Below, one piece after another: positions 8,421 through 17,435 of a DNA stretch of 64,000 bases. Each line of letters opens with the position of its first letter. Positions within the stretch are counted from its first letter, which is position 1. Both the position numbers and the translations under genes were made by a program. The notes below the pieces were generated by a model that was given only the letters and a program-made list of their open reading frames with translations, was not told the origin of the DNA and searched no databases. The DNA comes from Treponema sp. (GTDB lineage: Bacteria; Spirochaetota; Spirochaetia; Treponematales; Treponemataceae), in assembly GCA_017940005.1 (NCBI GenBank), contig JAGAZO010000016.1:116170-180169 (forward strand), given 5' to 3'.

Positions 8421-10580
8421 ATGTCTAAAATCAGCTCGTCAGGAAAACGAAAACGTTCGTTTTCTATCCGTGCTAAATCTCTTATGCTTCTTACTGTAGG
8501 GATTATTTTATTAATGGTTGTGATTTGTACAGTCATTGGTATGCAAATATATAGAAAAGATACTGAGCGGTTTAATCAATCTGTCAAACAGCAGTTTTTT
8601 TCGATAAACGAAACTATCCAGCTTTTTGTACAGAACAACAAGAATACTGTTCGATTACTTTCTGAACATCCAACGATAAAAGCAGCTGATGATACATTGC
8701 ACAATTACACAGCGGAAAATCAAGATGTTGTTGTAAAAGATATTGCAAAAAGTCCCATTGAACAGGAAATGATTTTGCTTTTTAAACAGTTTGAGGAAAA
8801 CTATTCTGAATTTGCTGAAGTGTATTTTGGCTCAAAATGGGGAGGCCTGACAACATCATGGGATGGTATCGTTCATGCGCACTATGACCCGCGCGTGCGC
8901 GAATGGTATGAACAGGCAAAATTTGCAGATGGCGAAGTGATTGTGTCTCCCGCATTTTATTCTGATACAGATATTTCTTGCATTTGCTTTTCGCGGCGCG
9001 TGTTATCACAAAGCGGCGAATTTATCGGCTGCATGGCAATAGATATAGCACTGTCACAGCTGACCTCATTCATCAATAACTGCAGAATTGGTGAATCGGG
9101 GTATGTCATGCTCGTGCAAGACGACGGCATGATTCTGGCAGATCCGCGCCATCCTGAACTGAATTTCAGCACATTGCAAGATGTCGGAATTCCTGCATTT
9201 GAGCAGCTGTCGCAAACAGATGCGGCGCAGCTACCTGTTATGATAGACGACACAAAATGGCACGCCCAAATTTTTTCGGTGGATGGTTTGCCGTGGCAAG
9301 TGATTGCGTTTATAGAAGAGGCAGAAATCTTTACAGGATTTAAACAGCTTGTTCGAAATATGTTTGCTATCAGTCTCTTGCTGTTTATTGTAGCGCTTAT
9401 TGTCGAGTTTATATTTTTTTACAAGTTGACAGTTTATTTTACTCATTTGCAAGCTGTCTTTGCAAAAATTGCATCGGGTGATATTACCGATAGAATCCAC
9501 TATGCAGCTAATGACGAAATTGGGCATTTGATGCAGTATTTTAATAATACGATGGACAGTATGAGTCATATGCTTCATTTGCTCATAGATGAATCACAAG
9601 CTATGAATTGCATTGGAGAATCATTGTCAATTAATATGACTGAAACGGCAAGCGCGGTAGAGCAGATAAACGGAAATATTGCAACTGTAAAGGAGCAGAT
9701 AATGAATCAATCTGCGAGCATACGCGAGACATCTGCGACCATAGAACAAATTATTCACCTTATAAAACAGCTTGCAGACAGTATTGAAGTGCAGACTGCA
9801 GGTGTTGGTCAATCTTCATCTTCAATAGAAGAGATGGTTGCAAACATCCGCTCTATTTCAATCACCCTTGAAAAAAATAATGCGCTTATTAAAGAGCTAT
9901 ATGATAAAACTGCAAAAGGAAAGGATGAAGCGCGAAATGCTAATACTGTTGTTATGCAGATAGCAGAAAAATCAGATTCACTTTTAGAAGCAAGCATTGT
10001 CATCCAAAATATAGCAAGCCAGACAAACTTACTTGCTATGAATGCAGCGATAGAAGCTGCCCATGCAGGAACAGCTGGTAAAGGATTTGCAGTTGTCGCT
10101 GATGAAATTCGCAAATTGGCAGAAGAATCAAACGAGCAGGGAAGACAGATAGGCTCTGTATTAAAAGAATCTGCTGAAATTATTAATAATTTAATTACTG
10201 CGGGTGACGGCGCTGAAAAGATGTTTGACGAAGTGCATGAATTGACAAATTACATTTCGCAGCAGGAAGATTTCATTACTATCGCAATGAAAGAACAGTC
10301 TGAAGGAAGTCGCGAGGTGCTTGAAGCTATACGAGATATTAAAACGGTAACCGGGAACGTACAGACTGGTTCAGAACAAATGCTTGCAGGCAGTGAAAAC
10401 ATTGCACAAGAATTGCAAAAACTTGATAAACTTACGCGTACCATAACTGATGATGTAAATGAAATGGCTTCTAGCTCGGAGCAGATAAACAGCGCGGTGC
10501 AGGAAGTGCATATGATGACTAAAAAGAATAAAGAAAGCATATTGAATCTCATGCAGGAAGTTGGAAAGTTCACTGTATAG
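8421..10580 (+). CDS. Methyl-accepting chemotaxis protein with dCache-like sensor
   Basis: The protein (719 residues) is an inner-membrane chemoreceptor. A basic N-terminus is followed by TM1 (about 21-43), a large extracytoplasmic sensor domain (44-310) with Cache features such as [13 protein letters not shown]2 (about 314-336), a HAMP linker and a long signalling coiled coil. The conserved hairpin tip [15 protein letters not shown] occurs near residue 535, where CheA/CheW dock. The ATG at 8421 follows GAGG by 6 nt, and an upstream in-frame ATG lacks a ribosome site. It signals to the periplasmic flagella encoded partly at 22399-29502. Ligand unknown. Confidence 0.93.
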   Translation: MSKISSSGKRKRSFSIRAKSLMLLTVGIILLMVVICTVIGMQIYRKDTERFNQSVKQQFFSINETIQLFVQNNKNTVRLLSEHPTIKAADDTLHNYTAENQDVVVKDIAKSPIEQEMILLFKQFEENYSEFAEVYFGSKWGGLTTSWDGIVHAHYDPRVREWYEQAKFADGEVIVSPAFYSDTDISCICFSRRVLSQSGEFIGCMAIDIALSQLTSFINNCRIGESGYVMLVQDDGMILADPRHPELNFSTLQDVGIPAFEQLSQTDAAQLPVMIDDTKWHAQIFSVDGLPWQVIAFIEEAEIFTGFKQLVRNMFAISLLLFIVALIVEFIFFYKLTVYFTHLQAVFAKIASGDITDRIHYAANDEIGHLMQYFNNTMDSMSHMLHLLIDESQAMNCIGESLSINMTETASAVEQINGNIATVKEQIMNQSASIRETSATIEQIIHLIKQLADSIEVQTAGVGQSSSSIEEMVANIRSISITLEKNNALIKELYDKTAKGKDEARNANTVVMQIAEKSDSLLEASIVIQNIASQTNLLAMNAAIEAAHAGTAGKGFAVVADEIRKLAEESNEQGRQIGSVLKESAEIINNLITAGDGAEKMFDEVHELTNYISQQEDFITIAMKEQSEGSREVLEAIRDIKTVTGNVQTGSEQMLAGSENIAQELQKLDKLTRTITDDVNEMASSSEQINSAVQEVHMMTKKNKESILNLMQEVGKFTV

Positions 10581-10611
10581 CATGAATGCCCTGTGCAATT
10601 TTTTACGTTTT

Positions 10612-10620
10612 TGCTATACT
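10612..10620 (+). promoter_or_regulatory. ruvB promoter, extended -10, leaderless
   Basis: Extended -10 TGCTATACT (10612-10620) ends 8 nt before the ATG at 10629. No clear -35 and no Shine-Dalgarno. It has the same design as the ruvA promoter. Confidence 0.6.
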
Positions 10621-10628
10621 GAAGCGAC

Positions 10629-11675
10629 ATGAAAAATGCGATTGAATCAGAAGGATTTGCTCACATTGTGCGCGCCGACATAAAAAGCAGCGACGACGAG
10701 CAGGAAGCAACTCTGCGCCCGCAGCTCATGGGCGAATTCCTTGGGCAGGAAGCGATAAAACAGAATCTCTCAGTATTCATAGAGGCGGCGCGCGAGCGCG
10801 AGGAGCCGCTCGACCATCTTTTTTTAATCGGACCGCCTGGTCTTGGCAAAACAACGCTTGCACAAATTACCGCGCACGAACTTGGTTCAGATTTTAAAGT
10901 AACATCTGCCCCCGCGCTCGACAAGCCCAAGGATCTTGCGGGCATCCTTTCAACGATTGCGCCGCGCACTGTTTTTTTTATAGACGAAATTCATCGTCTT
11001 AAGCCTGCAATTGAAGAGATGCTATACATCGCAATGGAAGATTTTGAGCTCGACTGGGTGATAGGGCAGGGAGCTGCCGCGCGCACAGTGCGCATTCCCA
11101 TTCCGCCGTTTACGCTTGTCGGCGCTACGACAAAAGCGGGCATGGTCGCAACGCCGCTCATAAGCCGTTTTGGCATTATCCAGCGTTTTAATTTTTATTC
11201 GCACGATGAGCTTTCAAGCATTGTGCATCGAAGCGCACGCATTCTGCATGTTGACGTTGACGATGACGCGGCGTTGCTTATGGCATCGTGCTCGCGCGGC
11301 ACGCCACGTGTTGCAAACCGCATATTGCGTCGCATGCGCGATTTTGCGCAAGTGGAAGGAAACGGTCGCATCGCAAAAAAAATTGTGGAAGCGGGACTAG
11401 AGCGGCTCGGCGTTGACAGTCTTGGCCTTGAAAAATACGATAGAGAAATCCTCCTTTCGATTATTGAAAATTTTGGTGGCGGACCTGTGGGTGCCGAAAC
11501 GCTTGCTATTTCTATAGGCGAATCAATCGACACGCTTGAAGATTATTATGAGCCGTATTTGATTCAGTGCGGACTTTTGCAGAGAACGCCGCGTGGACGA
11601 ATTGTCACAGACAAAGCATACGCACATTTGGGTATTACGGAAAAACATCATTCTGACGAACGACTTTTATTTTAA
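10629..11675 (+). CDS. ruvB: Holliday junction branch migration ATPase RuvB
   Basis: RuvB is the hexameric AAA+ motor that drives branch migration with RuvA. The 348-residue sequence has Walker A GPPGLGKT at 69-76, Walker B with DEIH at 119-122, the sensor region [10 protein letters not shown], and the C-terminal winged helix ending in [10 protein letters not shown], which contacts DNA. Length is typical. The ATG at 10629 is the only start consistent with the promoter 8 nt upstream. The downstream toxin-antitoxin promoter begins right after its stop. Confidence 0.97.
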   Translation: MKNAIESEGFAHIVRADIKSSDDEQEATLRPQLMGEFLGQEAIKQNLSVFIEAAREREEPLDHLFLIGPPGLGKTTLAQITAHELGSDFKVTSAPALDKPKDLAGILSTIAPRTVFFIDEIHRLKPAIEEMLYIAMEDFELDWVIGQGAAARTVRIPIPPFTLVGATTKAGMVATPLISRFGIIQRFNFYSHDELSSIVHRSARILHVDVDDDAALLMASCSRGTPRVANRILRRMRDFAQVEGNGRIAKKIVEAGLERLGVDSLGLEKYDREILLSIIENFGGGPVGAETLAISIGESIDTLEDYYEPYLIQCGLLQRTPRGRIVTDKAYAHLGITEKHHSDERLLF

Positions 11676-11678
11676 ATA

Positions 11679-11730
11679 AACTGGTTTAAAAACTGGTTGA
11701 CTTTGAAGCGATTTTGTAGTATTGTATAAG
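11679..11730 (+). promoter_or_regulatory. Promoter and direct repeats before the toxin-antitoxin pair
   Basis: AACTGGTT occurs twice, at 11679-11686 and 11691-11698, 12 bp apart. A promoter follows: TTGAAG (11703-11708), 16-nt spacer, TATAAG (11725-11730). An alternative -35 TTGACT is at 11697-11702. The direct repeats are a candidate operator for autoregulation by the antitoxin, as is usual for such systems. Confidence 0.45.
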
Positions 11731-11771
11731 CAGTGAAACATCAAAAACATTTCACGTATAAGGAGGTGCAT

Positions 11772-12077
11772 ATGGCGTTAGCTTTAGTTGCTGCGGGCAA
11801 CAATAGTTTCGATGTTGGCGCATTTGAGGCAAAAACGTATTTTGCGGAACTGCTTCGCAAGGTGCAAGATGGCGCTGTAATCAATATTTCAAAAAACGGA
11901 AAGCATGTTGCTGTTTTGCAGGGCAAACAGACTGTTTGCAATGAAGTTGCTTTTGCCGCCCATCGTCGTATTATGGCGCGTGGTCATAAAATTGCAGAAT
12001 TTCGCAAAAAGAACGGGCTTTCTGCAATTACCGCTGCAGAACTCATGGAGCTGAAAAATGACGGAAGAAAGTACTAA
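11772..12077 (+). CDS. Phd/YefM-type antitoxin
   Basis: This 101-residue protein contains the Phd/YefM fold signature: FDVGAFEAKTYFAELLRKVQDG followed by VINISKNGKHVAVL, which is the DNA-binding N-terminal domain. The C-terminal helical tail (about residues 60-101) would wrap and inhibit the toxin. The ATG at 11772 is chosen because AAGGAGG sits 6 nt upstream. Its last 20 bp overlap the PIN-domain toxin gene, the classic arrangement for coupled expression with antitoxin first. It is likely to bind its own promoter. Confidence 0.85.
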   Translation: MALALVAAGNNSFDVGAFEAKTYFAELLRKVQDGAVINISKNGKHVAVLQGKQTVCNEVAFAAHRRIMARGHKIAEFRKKNGLSAITAAELMELKNDGRKY

Positions 12078-12510
12078 ACCGTTGCCTTGTTTTGCGGTAG
12101 ATGCTTCCTTTATGGCGGCGTATCTGTTGAACGGGTACTGTGACAATGAACTGGCTGATTGCGTCAAAGATGTGGAATATATCCTTACAAGCAACGGCCA
12201 GTTTTATGTGCCTCCGCTGTTCTGGTATGAGATTGAAAATGTACTGTTGTGCAAAACAAGAAAAGGCGGCAAAGTGAAAACATCTCTTTCCAAGTCTGAT
12301 GCAATGGATATTCTTTACGATTTGCAGAAGCTGCCTATTTGCACAGATGTGCAGACGGATGGGGAAATTCGCCAGCGGATATTTGCTCTTGCAGTTGAAT
12401 ACGGGCTTTCTTATTACGATGCGTCCTATTTGGAACTTTCCAGACGGTATGGGATTGCGCTAAAAACATACGATGCAGATTTGCAAAGGGCAATTCAAAC
12501 TGCTGCATAA
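12058..12510 (+). CDS. PIN-domain ribonuclease toxin, VapC-like
   Basis: At 150 residues this matches VapC-type PIN nucleases. The acidic residues expected for metal binding are present: Asp15 in AVDASF, Glu58 in WYEIENVL, Asp121 in YYDASYLEL and Asp139 in TYDADLQ. The ATG at 12058 lies inside the antitoxin gene. All four acidic residues are intact, so the toxin is probably active. The pair is probably mobile: it sits alone between ruvB and queA, which have their own promoters. Confidence 0.86.
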   Translation: MTEESTKPLPCFAVDASFMAAYLLNGYCDNELADCVKDVEYILTSNGQFYVPPLFWYEIENVLLCKTRKGGKVKTSLSKSDAMDILYDLQKLPICTDVQTDGEIRQRIFALAVEYGLSYYDASYLELSRRYGIALKTYDADLQRAIQTAA

Positions 12511-12631
12511 ACTGCAAGGGAAGGGTGCTGGCAATAGCGATGTGCAAAATACGCTCGCGGCATAAAATTGTGCGCTAATTGCAAGCTGTTGTCAGAGCAC
12601 GGATGTGCGCATTTTATACTTTTTTATTTTA

Positions 12632-12640
12632 TGGTACACT
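12632..12640 (+). promoter_or_regulatory. queA promoter, extended -10, leaderless
   Basis: TGGTACACT (12632-12640), an extended -10, ends 6 nt before the ATG at 12647. No Shine-Dalgarno. The geometry supports this ATG rather than the in-frame codon 42 nt upstream. Confidence 0.55.
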
Positions 12641-12646
12641 GTTGCC

Positions 12647-13720
12647 ATGCTTACTAAAGATTTTTACTTTGATTTGCCTGAAGAGCTCATTGCGCAGCAT
12701 CCGTCGTCTGTGCGCGGTGAAGACAAGCTTATGGTGCTCGAGCGCTTTAGCGGCAGCGTTTCTCATCATGCAATGGGGGAGCTTCCAGACTTCATTCATA
12801 GCGGCACGCTCATGGTATTCAATAATTCGCGGGTGCGCCGCGCTCGCGTGTATGGCATAAAGGAGACGACGGGGCGCGAACAGGAATTCATGTTTTTGAA
12901 TCAGCTCGATGAGGCCGGTACGTTCTGGAATGTTATGGTGAAGAACGCAAAGAAGCAAAAAGGCGGTATGCGCTATATGTTTCCTGATGGTTCTATCGGA
13001 ACGATTGTAGAAGATGCAAAAAACGCAGGAACAGAATTCCGCTCGCTGCGTTTTGAGTGCGCGCTCGACGAAGCGTGGTTTGACAAAAACGGGCACATGC
13101 CGCTTCCGCCGTATATAAAGCGTGGTGACGAGCTTTCTGATGCAGAGCGGTATCAAACAGTATATGCAAAAGAGACGGGAAGTGCGGCATGCCCTACCGC
13201 AGGCTTGCATTTTACAGACGACATGCTGCAAAGGCTCGCTGCAAAAGGAATAGACATTGCGTGGGTAACGCTCCATGTAGGGCTTGGTACATTTTTACCA
13301 GTGCGTGAGGCAGAAATCGAAAAGCATAAAATGCATGAGGAAGTATATACAATTCCTGCAGAAACCGCTTCAAAAGTGAACGAAGCAAAGCGGAGCGGGC
13401 GCACTATACTTGCGGTAGGCACGACGAGCGTTCGTACGCTCGAAGCTGCATGCACAGAAAGCGGCGTGGTGCAAGAGGGTACAGGAAGCACGCGTATATT
13501 CATGTATCCGGGATACACGTTTAAAGTTGTGGATGAAATTTTCACCAATTTTCACACGCCTGAATCAACGCTGCTCATGCTCGTAAGCGCATTTGCAGGG
13601 CGCGAAAACATATTGCGCGCATACAGAGCGGCAGTTGAAAACAGCTACCGATTTTTTAGCTACGGAGACGCAATGCTCATCACTCACGCTGCATGCTCAA
13701 AAATGCATGGTTTATTCTGA
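12647..13720 (+). CDS. queA: S-adenosylmethionine:tRNA ribosyltransferase-isomerase
   Basis: QueA transfers the ribosyl part of SAM to preQ1 in tRNA, making epoxyqueuosine at the wobble base. The 357-residue protein has the family N-terminus FYFDLPEELIAQHP, the segment FNNSRVRRAR, GSAACPTAGLHFT, HVGLGTFLPV and the C-terminal NFHTPESTLLMLVSAFAG. Length is normal. Its last 9 bp overlap the convergent DUF1622 gene. Other queuosine genes are not in the window. Confidence 0.96.
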   Translation: MLTKDFYFDLPEELIAQHPSSVRGEDKLMVLERFSGSVSHHAMGELPDFIHSGTLMVFNNSRVRRARVYGIKETTGREQEFMFLNQLDEAGTFWNVMVKNAKKQKGGMRYMFPDGSIGTIVEDAKNAGTEFRSLRFECALDEAWFDKNGHMPLPPYIKRGDELSDAERYQTVYAKETGSAACPTAGLHFTDDMLQRLAAKGIDIAWVTLHVGLGTFLPVREAEIEKHKMHEEVYTIPAETASKVNEAKRSGRTILAVGTTSVRTLEAACTESGVVQEGTGSTRIFMYPGYTFKVVDEIFTNFHTPESTLLMLVSAFAGRENILRAYRAAVENSYRFFSYGDAMLITHAACSKMHGLF

Positions 13721-14068
13721 TCGCATTTCCTTGAGCTCTTTGAGTTCGCGCTCAAGAAATATCGACAAAACTGTACGAAGCAAGACTATTCCGCCGAGCG
13801 TTGCAAGTTCCATGAGGTCTGGCTTTAAAATCGTTCTGATAATGTCTGCCGCAATGAGAAACTGCAACGCTATCATGAGGTACACGCCAAAATCTGCACG
13901 AATCGCCATGAGCGAATGCGCTTTTACTTCTTCGTTGCGCGAATACAACACTTCATCTTTTATAAAATCGATGATGGCGCGTACCGAGCCGTAAATGACA
14001 ACAGTAATGCTTATGACGCTTATTGCAAATTCTACATTGTCCAAAATCAGTATAAGTGTTTCTTTCAT
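13712..14068 (-). CDS. DUF1622 membrane protein
   Basis: This 118-residue protein has three hydrophobic helices (about 8-30, 55-78 and 88-108) and an acidic/basic C-terminal tail ELKELKEMRSE. The pattern, with RADFGVYLMIALQFLIAADII in the middle, is that of the DUF1622 family of small inner-membrane proteins of unknown function. It is 16 bp downstream of the FAD-subunit gene and may be the last gene of that operon. The stop overlaps the convergent queA stop by 9 bp. Confidence 0.75.
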   Translation of the reverse strand: MKETLILILDNVEFAISVISITVVIYGSVRAIIDFIKDEVLYSRNEEVKAHSLMAIRADFGVYLMIALQFLIAADIIRTILKPDLMELATLGGIVLLRTVLSIFLERELKELKEMRSE

Positions 14069-14084
14069 ATTTCTTCCTAAAACT

Positions 14085-14891
14085 CTATGTTAGCTGTTCA
14101 AGCGAATAGCGTGTAAGATTGATGAACTGTTCGCGCAGCATGGAATTGCAGTTCTGTCCTTCTGCGGCTTTGTCAAATTGCTTTACAGCCATTTCAACGC
14201 GCATTATAATATCTTTTGGCGATAATGGCAACCTCGTGCCGATGAGCCTATTTTCAAATTCAAGGCAGCGCAATGAAATGGGACCTGCAAATGCAAGCTT
14301 TATGTTCGTGATTGCGTTTTTTTCTGTGTCTGCGAGGAACACAAATGATGCGCTTGTGTCTGTAATCATATGTTGTGGTCCAAGTCTACGGAACACGGCA
14401 ATGTCCCACTCGCTGAGCGGAATGCGTATGTTGGTCAATATTGCGCCGTGCGGAATCTCTGTAAAGTTGATGAGCGGCACATATGTTGCATTAGTCTGGC
14501 TGTGGAATTCGATGCGCGTGTCGAGCGCGAGCAGTGGCGCGTACACAGTTGACTTTATACCGCGTGCGCATATGCTGCCGCCAAGCGTCGCAATGTTGCG
14601 CACAAAAGGATTTGCGATGCTTTGTATTGCTTCAAGAAATATTTCCGGCACGCGTGCGCGTGCAAGCTCGATGATGCTTGAAAGGGTGACTCCCGGACCG
14701 CAATCGAGATAGCGTTCATGCTTTGAAATGACTGCCAAGTCGGGAATGCCTCGTATGGAAATCACTTTGTCGGCGTTGTTGTCAAGGCGCGTGCAGCCTC
14801 CTGCCGCTTGAAGCCCCGCAACAGATTTAAGCTGATAAAAGAGTTCGGGAATCGTTTTTGCAAAGAAAAAAGTGCGTGCGCTATTTTGCAT
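14085..14891 (-). CDS. Xanthine-dehydrogenase-family FAD-binding subunit
   Basis: Predicted 268 residues from the ATG at 14891, which overlaps the end of the iron-sulfur gene by 11 bp; a longer frame upstream exists but duplicates that gene's coding strand. The FAD site appears as TLGGSICARG after IANPFVRNIA, characteristic of the CoxM/XdhB domain, and a C-terminal CO-dehydrogenase flavoprotein domain follows. It would pass electrons from the 2Fe-2S subunit to NAD or another acceptor. Start choice is inferred from coupling and family length. Confidence 0.87.
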   Translation of the reverse strand: MQNSARTFFFAKTIPELFYQLKSVAGLQAAGGCTRLDNNADKVISIRGIPDLAVISKHERYLDCGPGVTLSSIIELARARVPEIFLEAIQSIANPFVRNIATLGGSICARGIKSTVYAPLLALDTRIEFHSQTNATYVPLINFTEIPHGAILTNIRIPLSEWDIAVFRRLGPQHMITDTSASFVFLADTEKNAITNIKLAFAGPISLRCLEFENRLIGTRLPLSPKDIIMRVEMAVKQFDKAAEGQNCNSMLREQFINLTRYSLEQLT

Positions 14892-15369
14892 TTTTTTGCG
14901 CCCCCATCCGCTGGACTTTGTAATCAAATGCATAGAGAATCCCGTTTGCAAGCAAATCGCTGTTTGTGCAGCATGCAGAAAGCGAGCGCACCTGCTCAAG
15001 GATTGCCGCTCTATTCGGCCGCATTGTCGTGTTTAAAATATTCCACGCGGCAAATATTTTCCCTGCGTTGCAAAATCCGCACAAGTGAATGCCTGCCTTG
15101 TTGAATCCTTTCATAATGTCGCTGTAGTCGTCGCTTTTTGAAAAATATTCAAGCGTCATGACAGCGGCGTCGCGCACTACCGCTACAGGTATGATGCAGC
15201 TTGGCACGGGCTTTCCGTCAAGCACGACAGTGCACGAGCCGCACACTCCTTTGCCGCAGCCGCATTTTGCAGATAAAAGTCCTTCGCGCCTGAGCACGCC
15301 AAGCAGCGTGTCATTTGGATTTGCGTCGAGCACTATTTTTGAACTGTTGAGCGTCACGGGAATTTTCAT
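14881..15369 (-). CDS. Xanthine-dehydrogenase-family 2Fe-2S subunit
   Basis: The 162-residue protein carries two predicted 2Fe-2S clusters. The plant-type N-terminal motif CGCGKGVCGSC plus a later Cys is complete (residues 36-60). The second cluster has CGFC as expected, but the usual CxC reads ACC (SACCTNSD), with the first cysteine shifted, and the normal TPGM is NAGK. It overlaps the Mo-subunit gene by 4 bp (ATGA) and the FAD gene by 11 bp. Whether the second cluster assembles normally is uncertain. Confidence 0.87.
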   Translation of the reverse strand: MKIPVTLNSSKIVLDANPNDTLLGVLRREGLLSAKCGCGKGVCGSCTVVLDGKPVPSCIIPVAVVRDAAVMTLEYFSKSDDYSDIMKGFNKAGIHLCGFCNAGKIFAAWNILNTTMRPNRAAILEQVRSLSACCTNSDLLANGILYAFDYKVQRMGAQKNAK

Positions 15370-17435
15370 TCATCACCTCGCGGTTGTGCGATTGCTTTGT
15401 ACAGCGTTTCAATCGTGCATGGAAGCTCGTGCACGTGTGAATTGAGCGCGAGCGAAAGCGCGGAAGAGAATGCTGCGGGAATAATGTTGTGCACGAGATT
15501 GCCAATTTGCACAGGCGGCGCATCCGATTGAATAAACGAAATGTGAATGCTGTCGCACGGAACTGTTTCATTTTGAATGAGCTGTGACAATTCTTGTTGC
15601 AGCGAGAGCCGTATCGAGTTTTCCGCATGGCGCATGTCGAGCACATGCCCGCAGTCTATCGCAAGCCAGATGCCTTTGCTGCGCACATTGTACGTATACG
15701 GGTCTATGAGTATTTCGATGACCGCGCTGCCGTATGAGACGGAGTAAAATGGTGTGCCGCAAAAATCATGTTTGTTCCAAAGTTTTTTTATTGTCGGAGA
15801 GATGCCTTTTTTTACTGTGAGCGATGCAGTGCGTTTTGTCGCTGCACGCTTTTTTTCAAGTTCGCGGCAGCAGCTGTGCAGCACGTGCGACATGACGCTT
15901 ATGTTGCTGTATATACTGTCGTGCCCAGGTGATTTTTCGTGCAACGCATCGTCTGGCACAATTCTTACGGACGAGGCGGGAATTGCGAGCAGCGCAGAAA
16001 CACCGTGCGTCCATATGTCTGCGATTTGCGGTGACGGCACTGGCGAATGGATGGAAACACTGCCGTCTTCGTTGAGCGTGACGGCAATCTTTTGTGAAAA
16101 AAAATCGTTGTTCAAATACGTTGCGCCGTCGAATGCACATGCAATGCCTACGCCGCGTATGGGAAGCGAAAAGCGGTTCAGAGCAGAATCTGCATGCTGT
16201 AATGCGTCTCTTTTAAACGACGTGTATTTGCGGCAAAAATCGCTTGTTGCAAGAACTCCTGCAAGTGCTGCATGCATGTGTTCTGTGTGAAAGAGAAACG
16301 GTGTTGCAATCTTCTTTTGATTTTCTGCAATATTTTTTGCGCGAAGCTCGTGCGGCAGCATGGCTAGTTCATCTGCGATTTTTTGCAGATGGCTTTCAAT
16401 AGCAAAGAATGATTGGCTGTCTATGGCATCAGGAAATACCGATGTGGGAGGGTTTGCAGAAGAGACTGCTTTTGCGTTGATGCATATGTTTTGAATATTG
16501 TAGACATTGCAAGCGGCAATCACAAGCCTGTCGAGTATCTCCTGCGCAAACGGATTGCAGCTGCCGACATCGACAGTAATTTCAATGTGCATTGCAGTGA
16601 TTGTGCCATCTTTTTTTACTGCGCTGCGGCAGGTGATTGAGACGGGCATGCTTGATTTCATGTACGCTTCCTGCTCTGCTCTTGAAAGCGTGAGTTTTAC
16701 CGGCTTTTGCGCAAGGTACGAGGCGAGGGCAGCTTGAACAGCGAGCGTTTCGCTGCGCCACAGTTTGCTTGCGCGGTGACTGTATGTGTTTGTTGGCTCC
16801 GCAATAATGCGGTCTTCATCAATGCCGAGCGCGCTTGCGGCGGCAGCCTTCAAGTGCCACGGCCACTGCACAGGGGCAAGAATTGTGAGCAAATTGTTTT
16901 CCATAAAGCAGAATGCGCCGTTCGTCTCTGCCCAATGAGCGTCTGCAATAGTTTGCGACCATGTTCCAGAAATGTCAAAATCTGCCGATTTGAAAATTTT
17001 GGTGATTGCTGTTTTTCCAGCAGATAAAAACGCGCCCGTTTTTACTGTGCGCTCTGCGACTGTTTTTGAAAGCTGCGTGTCAAGCGCATCGTGCCGCTCT
17101 TCAAATGTCACTGCTATTTTTTTTGCCATGTCGCGGGCGCGTGATTCTTCTGGGCAAATGATAATGCCGAGCGCCTGCCCTTTGTATGAGACATGTTCTG
17201 TGCAAAAGATTTCTGTATCTGTTCCGTTTGTGCGCATGCTGTTTTTACCGGGAATGTCGCGCGCGGTGAACATAAAGCAGTTGTCATCAAGCTCCGTGCA
17301 TGAGATGCCTGCTATTGTTCCTGACGATGCAGGGCTTCTGATGAGCGCGGCATAGAGCATGTCAGGTTTGCTGCAGTCGCTGTAAAACTCCTGCATTTGC
17401 AGAGATAATGCTTTTGCGCTTTTCTTTTTAGCCAT
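15366..17435 (-). CDS. Xanthine-dehydrogenase-family molybdopterin-binding subunit
   Basis: This 689-residue protein is the catalytic molybdenum subunit of a CoxL/XdhA-type hydroxylase. Recognisable parts are an N-terminal domain with YAALIRSPASSG and a central region VQWPWHLKAAAASALGI, ending with a C-terminal GNLVHNIIPAAFSSAL segment. It is shorter than the 750-800 residues usual for the family. It overlaps the aminotransferase by 8 bp and the 2Fe-2S gene by 4 bp. The substrate is probably a purine or aromatic heterocycle; nothing in the sequence decides which. Molybdenum cofactor genes are not in the window. Confidence 0.85.
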   Translation of the reverse strand: MAKKKSAKALSLQMQEFYSDCSKPDMLYAALIRSPASSGTIAGISCTELDDNCFMFTARDIPGKNSMRTNGTDTEIFCTEHVSYKGQALGIIICPEESRARDMAKKIAVTFEERHDALDTQLSKTVAERTVKTGAFLSAGKTAITKIFKSADFDISGTWSQTIADAHWAETNGAFCFMENNLLTILAPVQWPWHLKAAAASALGIDEDRIIAEPTNTYSHRASKLWRSETLAVQAALASYLAQKPVKLTLSRAEQEAYMKSSMPVSITCRSAVKKDGTITAMHIEITVDVGSCNPFAQEILDRLVIAACNVYNIQNICINAKAVSSANPPTSVFPDAIDSQSFFAIESHLQKIADELAMLPHELRAKNIAENQKKIATPFLFHTEHMHAALAGVLATSDFCRKYTSFKRDALQHADSALNRFSLPIRGVGIACAFDGATYLNNDFFSQKIAVTLNEDGSVSIHSPVPSPQIADIWTHGVSALLAIPASSVRIVPDDALHEKSPGHDSIYSNISVMSHVLHSCCRELEKKRAATKRTASLTVKKGISPTIKKLWNKHDFCGTPFYSVSYGSAVIEILIDPYTYNVRSKGIWLAIDCGHVLDMRHAENSIRLSLQQELSQLIQNETVPCDSIHISFIQSDAPPVQIGNLVHNIIPAAFSSALSLALNSHVHELPCTIETLYKAIAQPRGDE

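Noticed and set aside
12530..12646. Third copy of the intergenic repeat element
   Set aside because: Only short GTGCGC-like pieces match; no ordered blocks as in the two real copies.
12629..13276. Minus-strand frame opposite queA
   Set aside because: Opposite a clear queA; rich in Cys and His, typical of antisense reading here.
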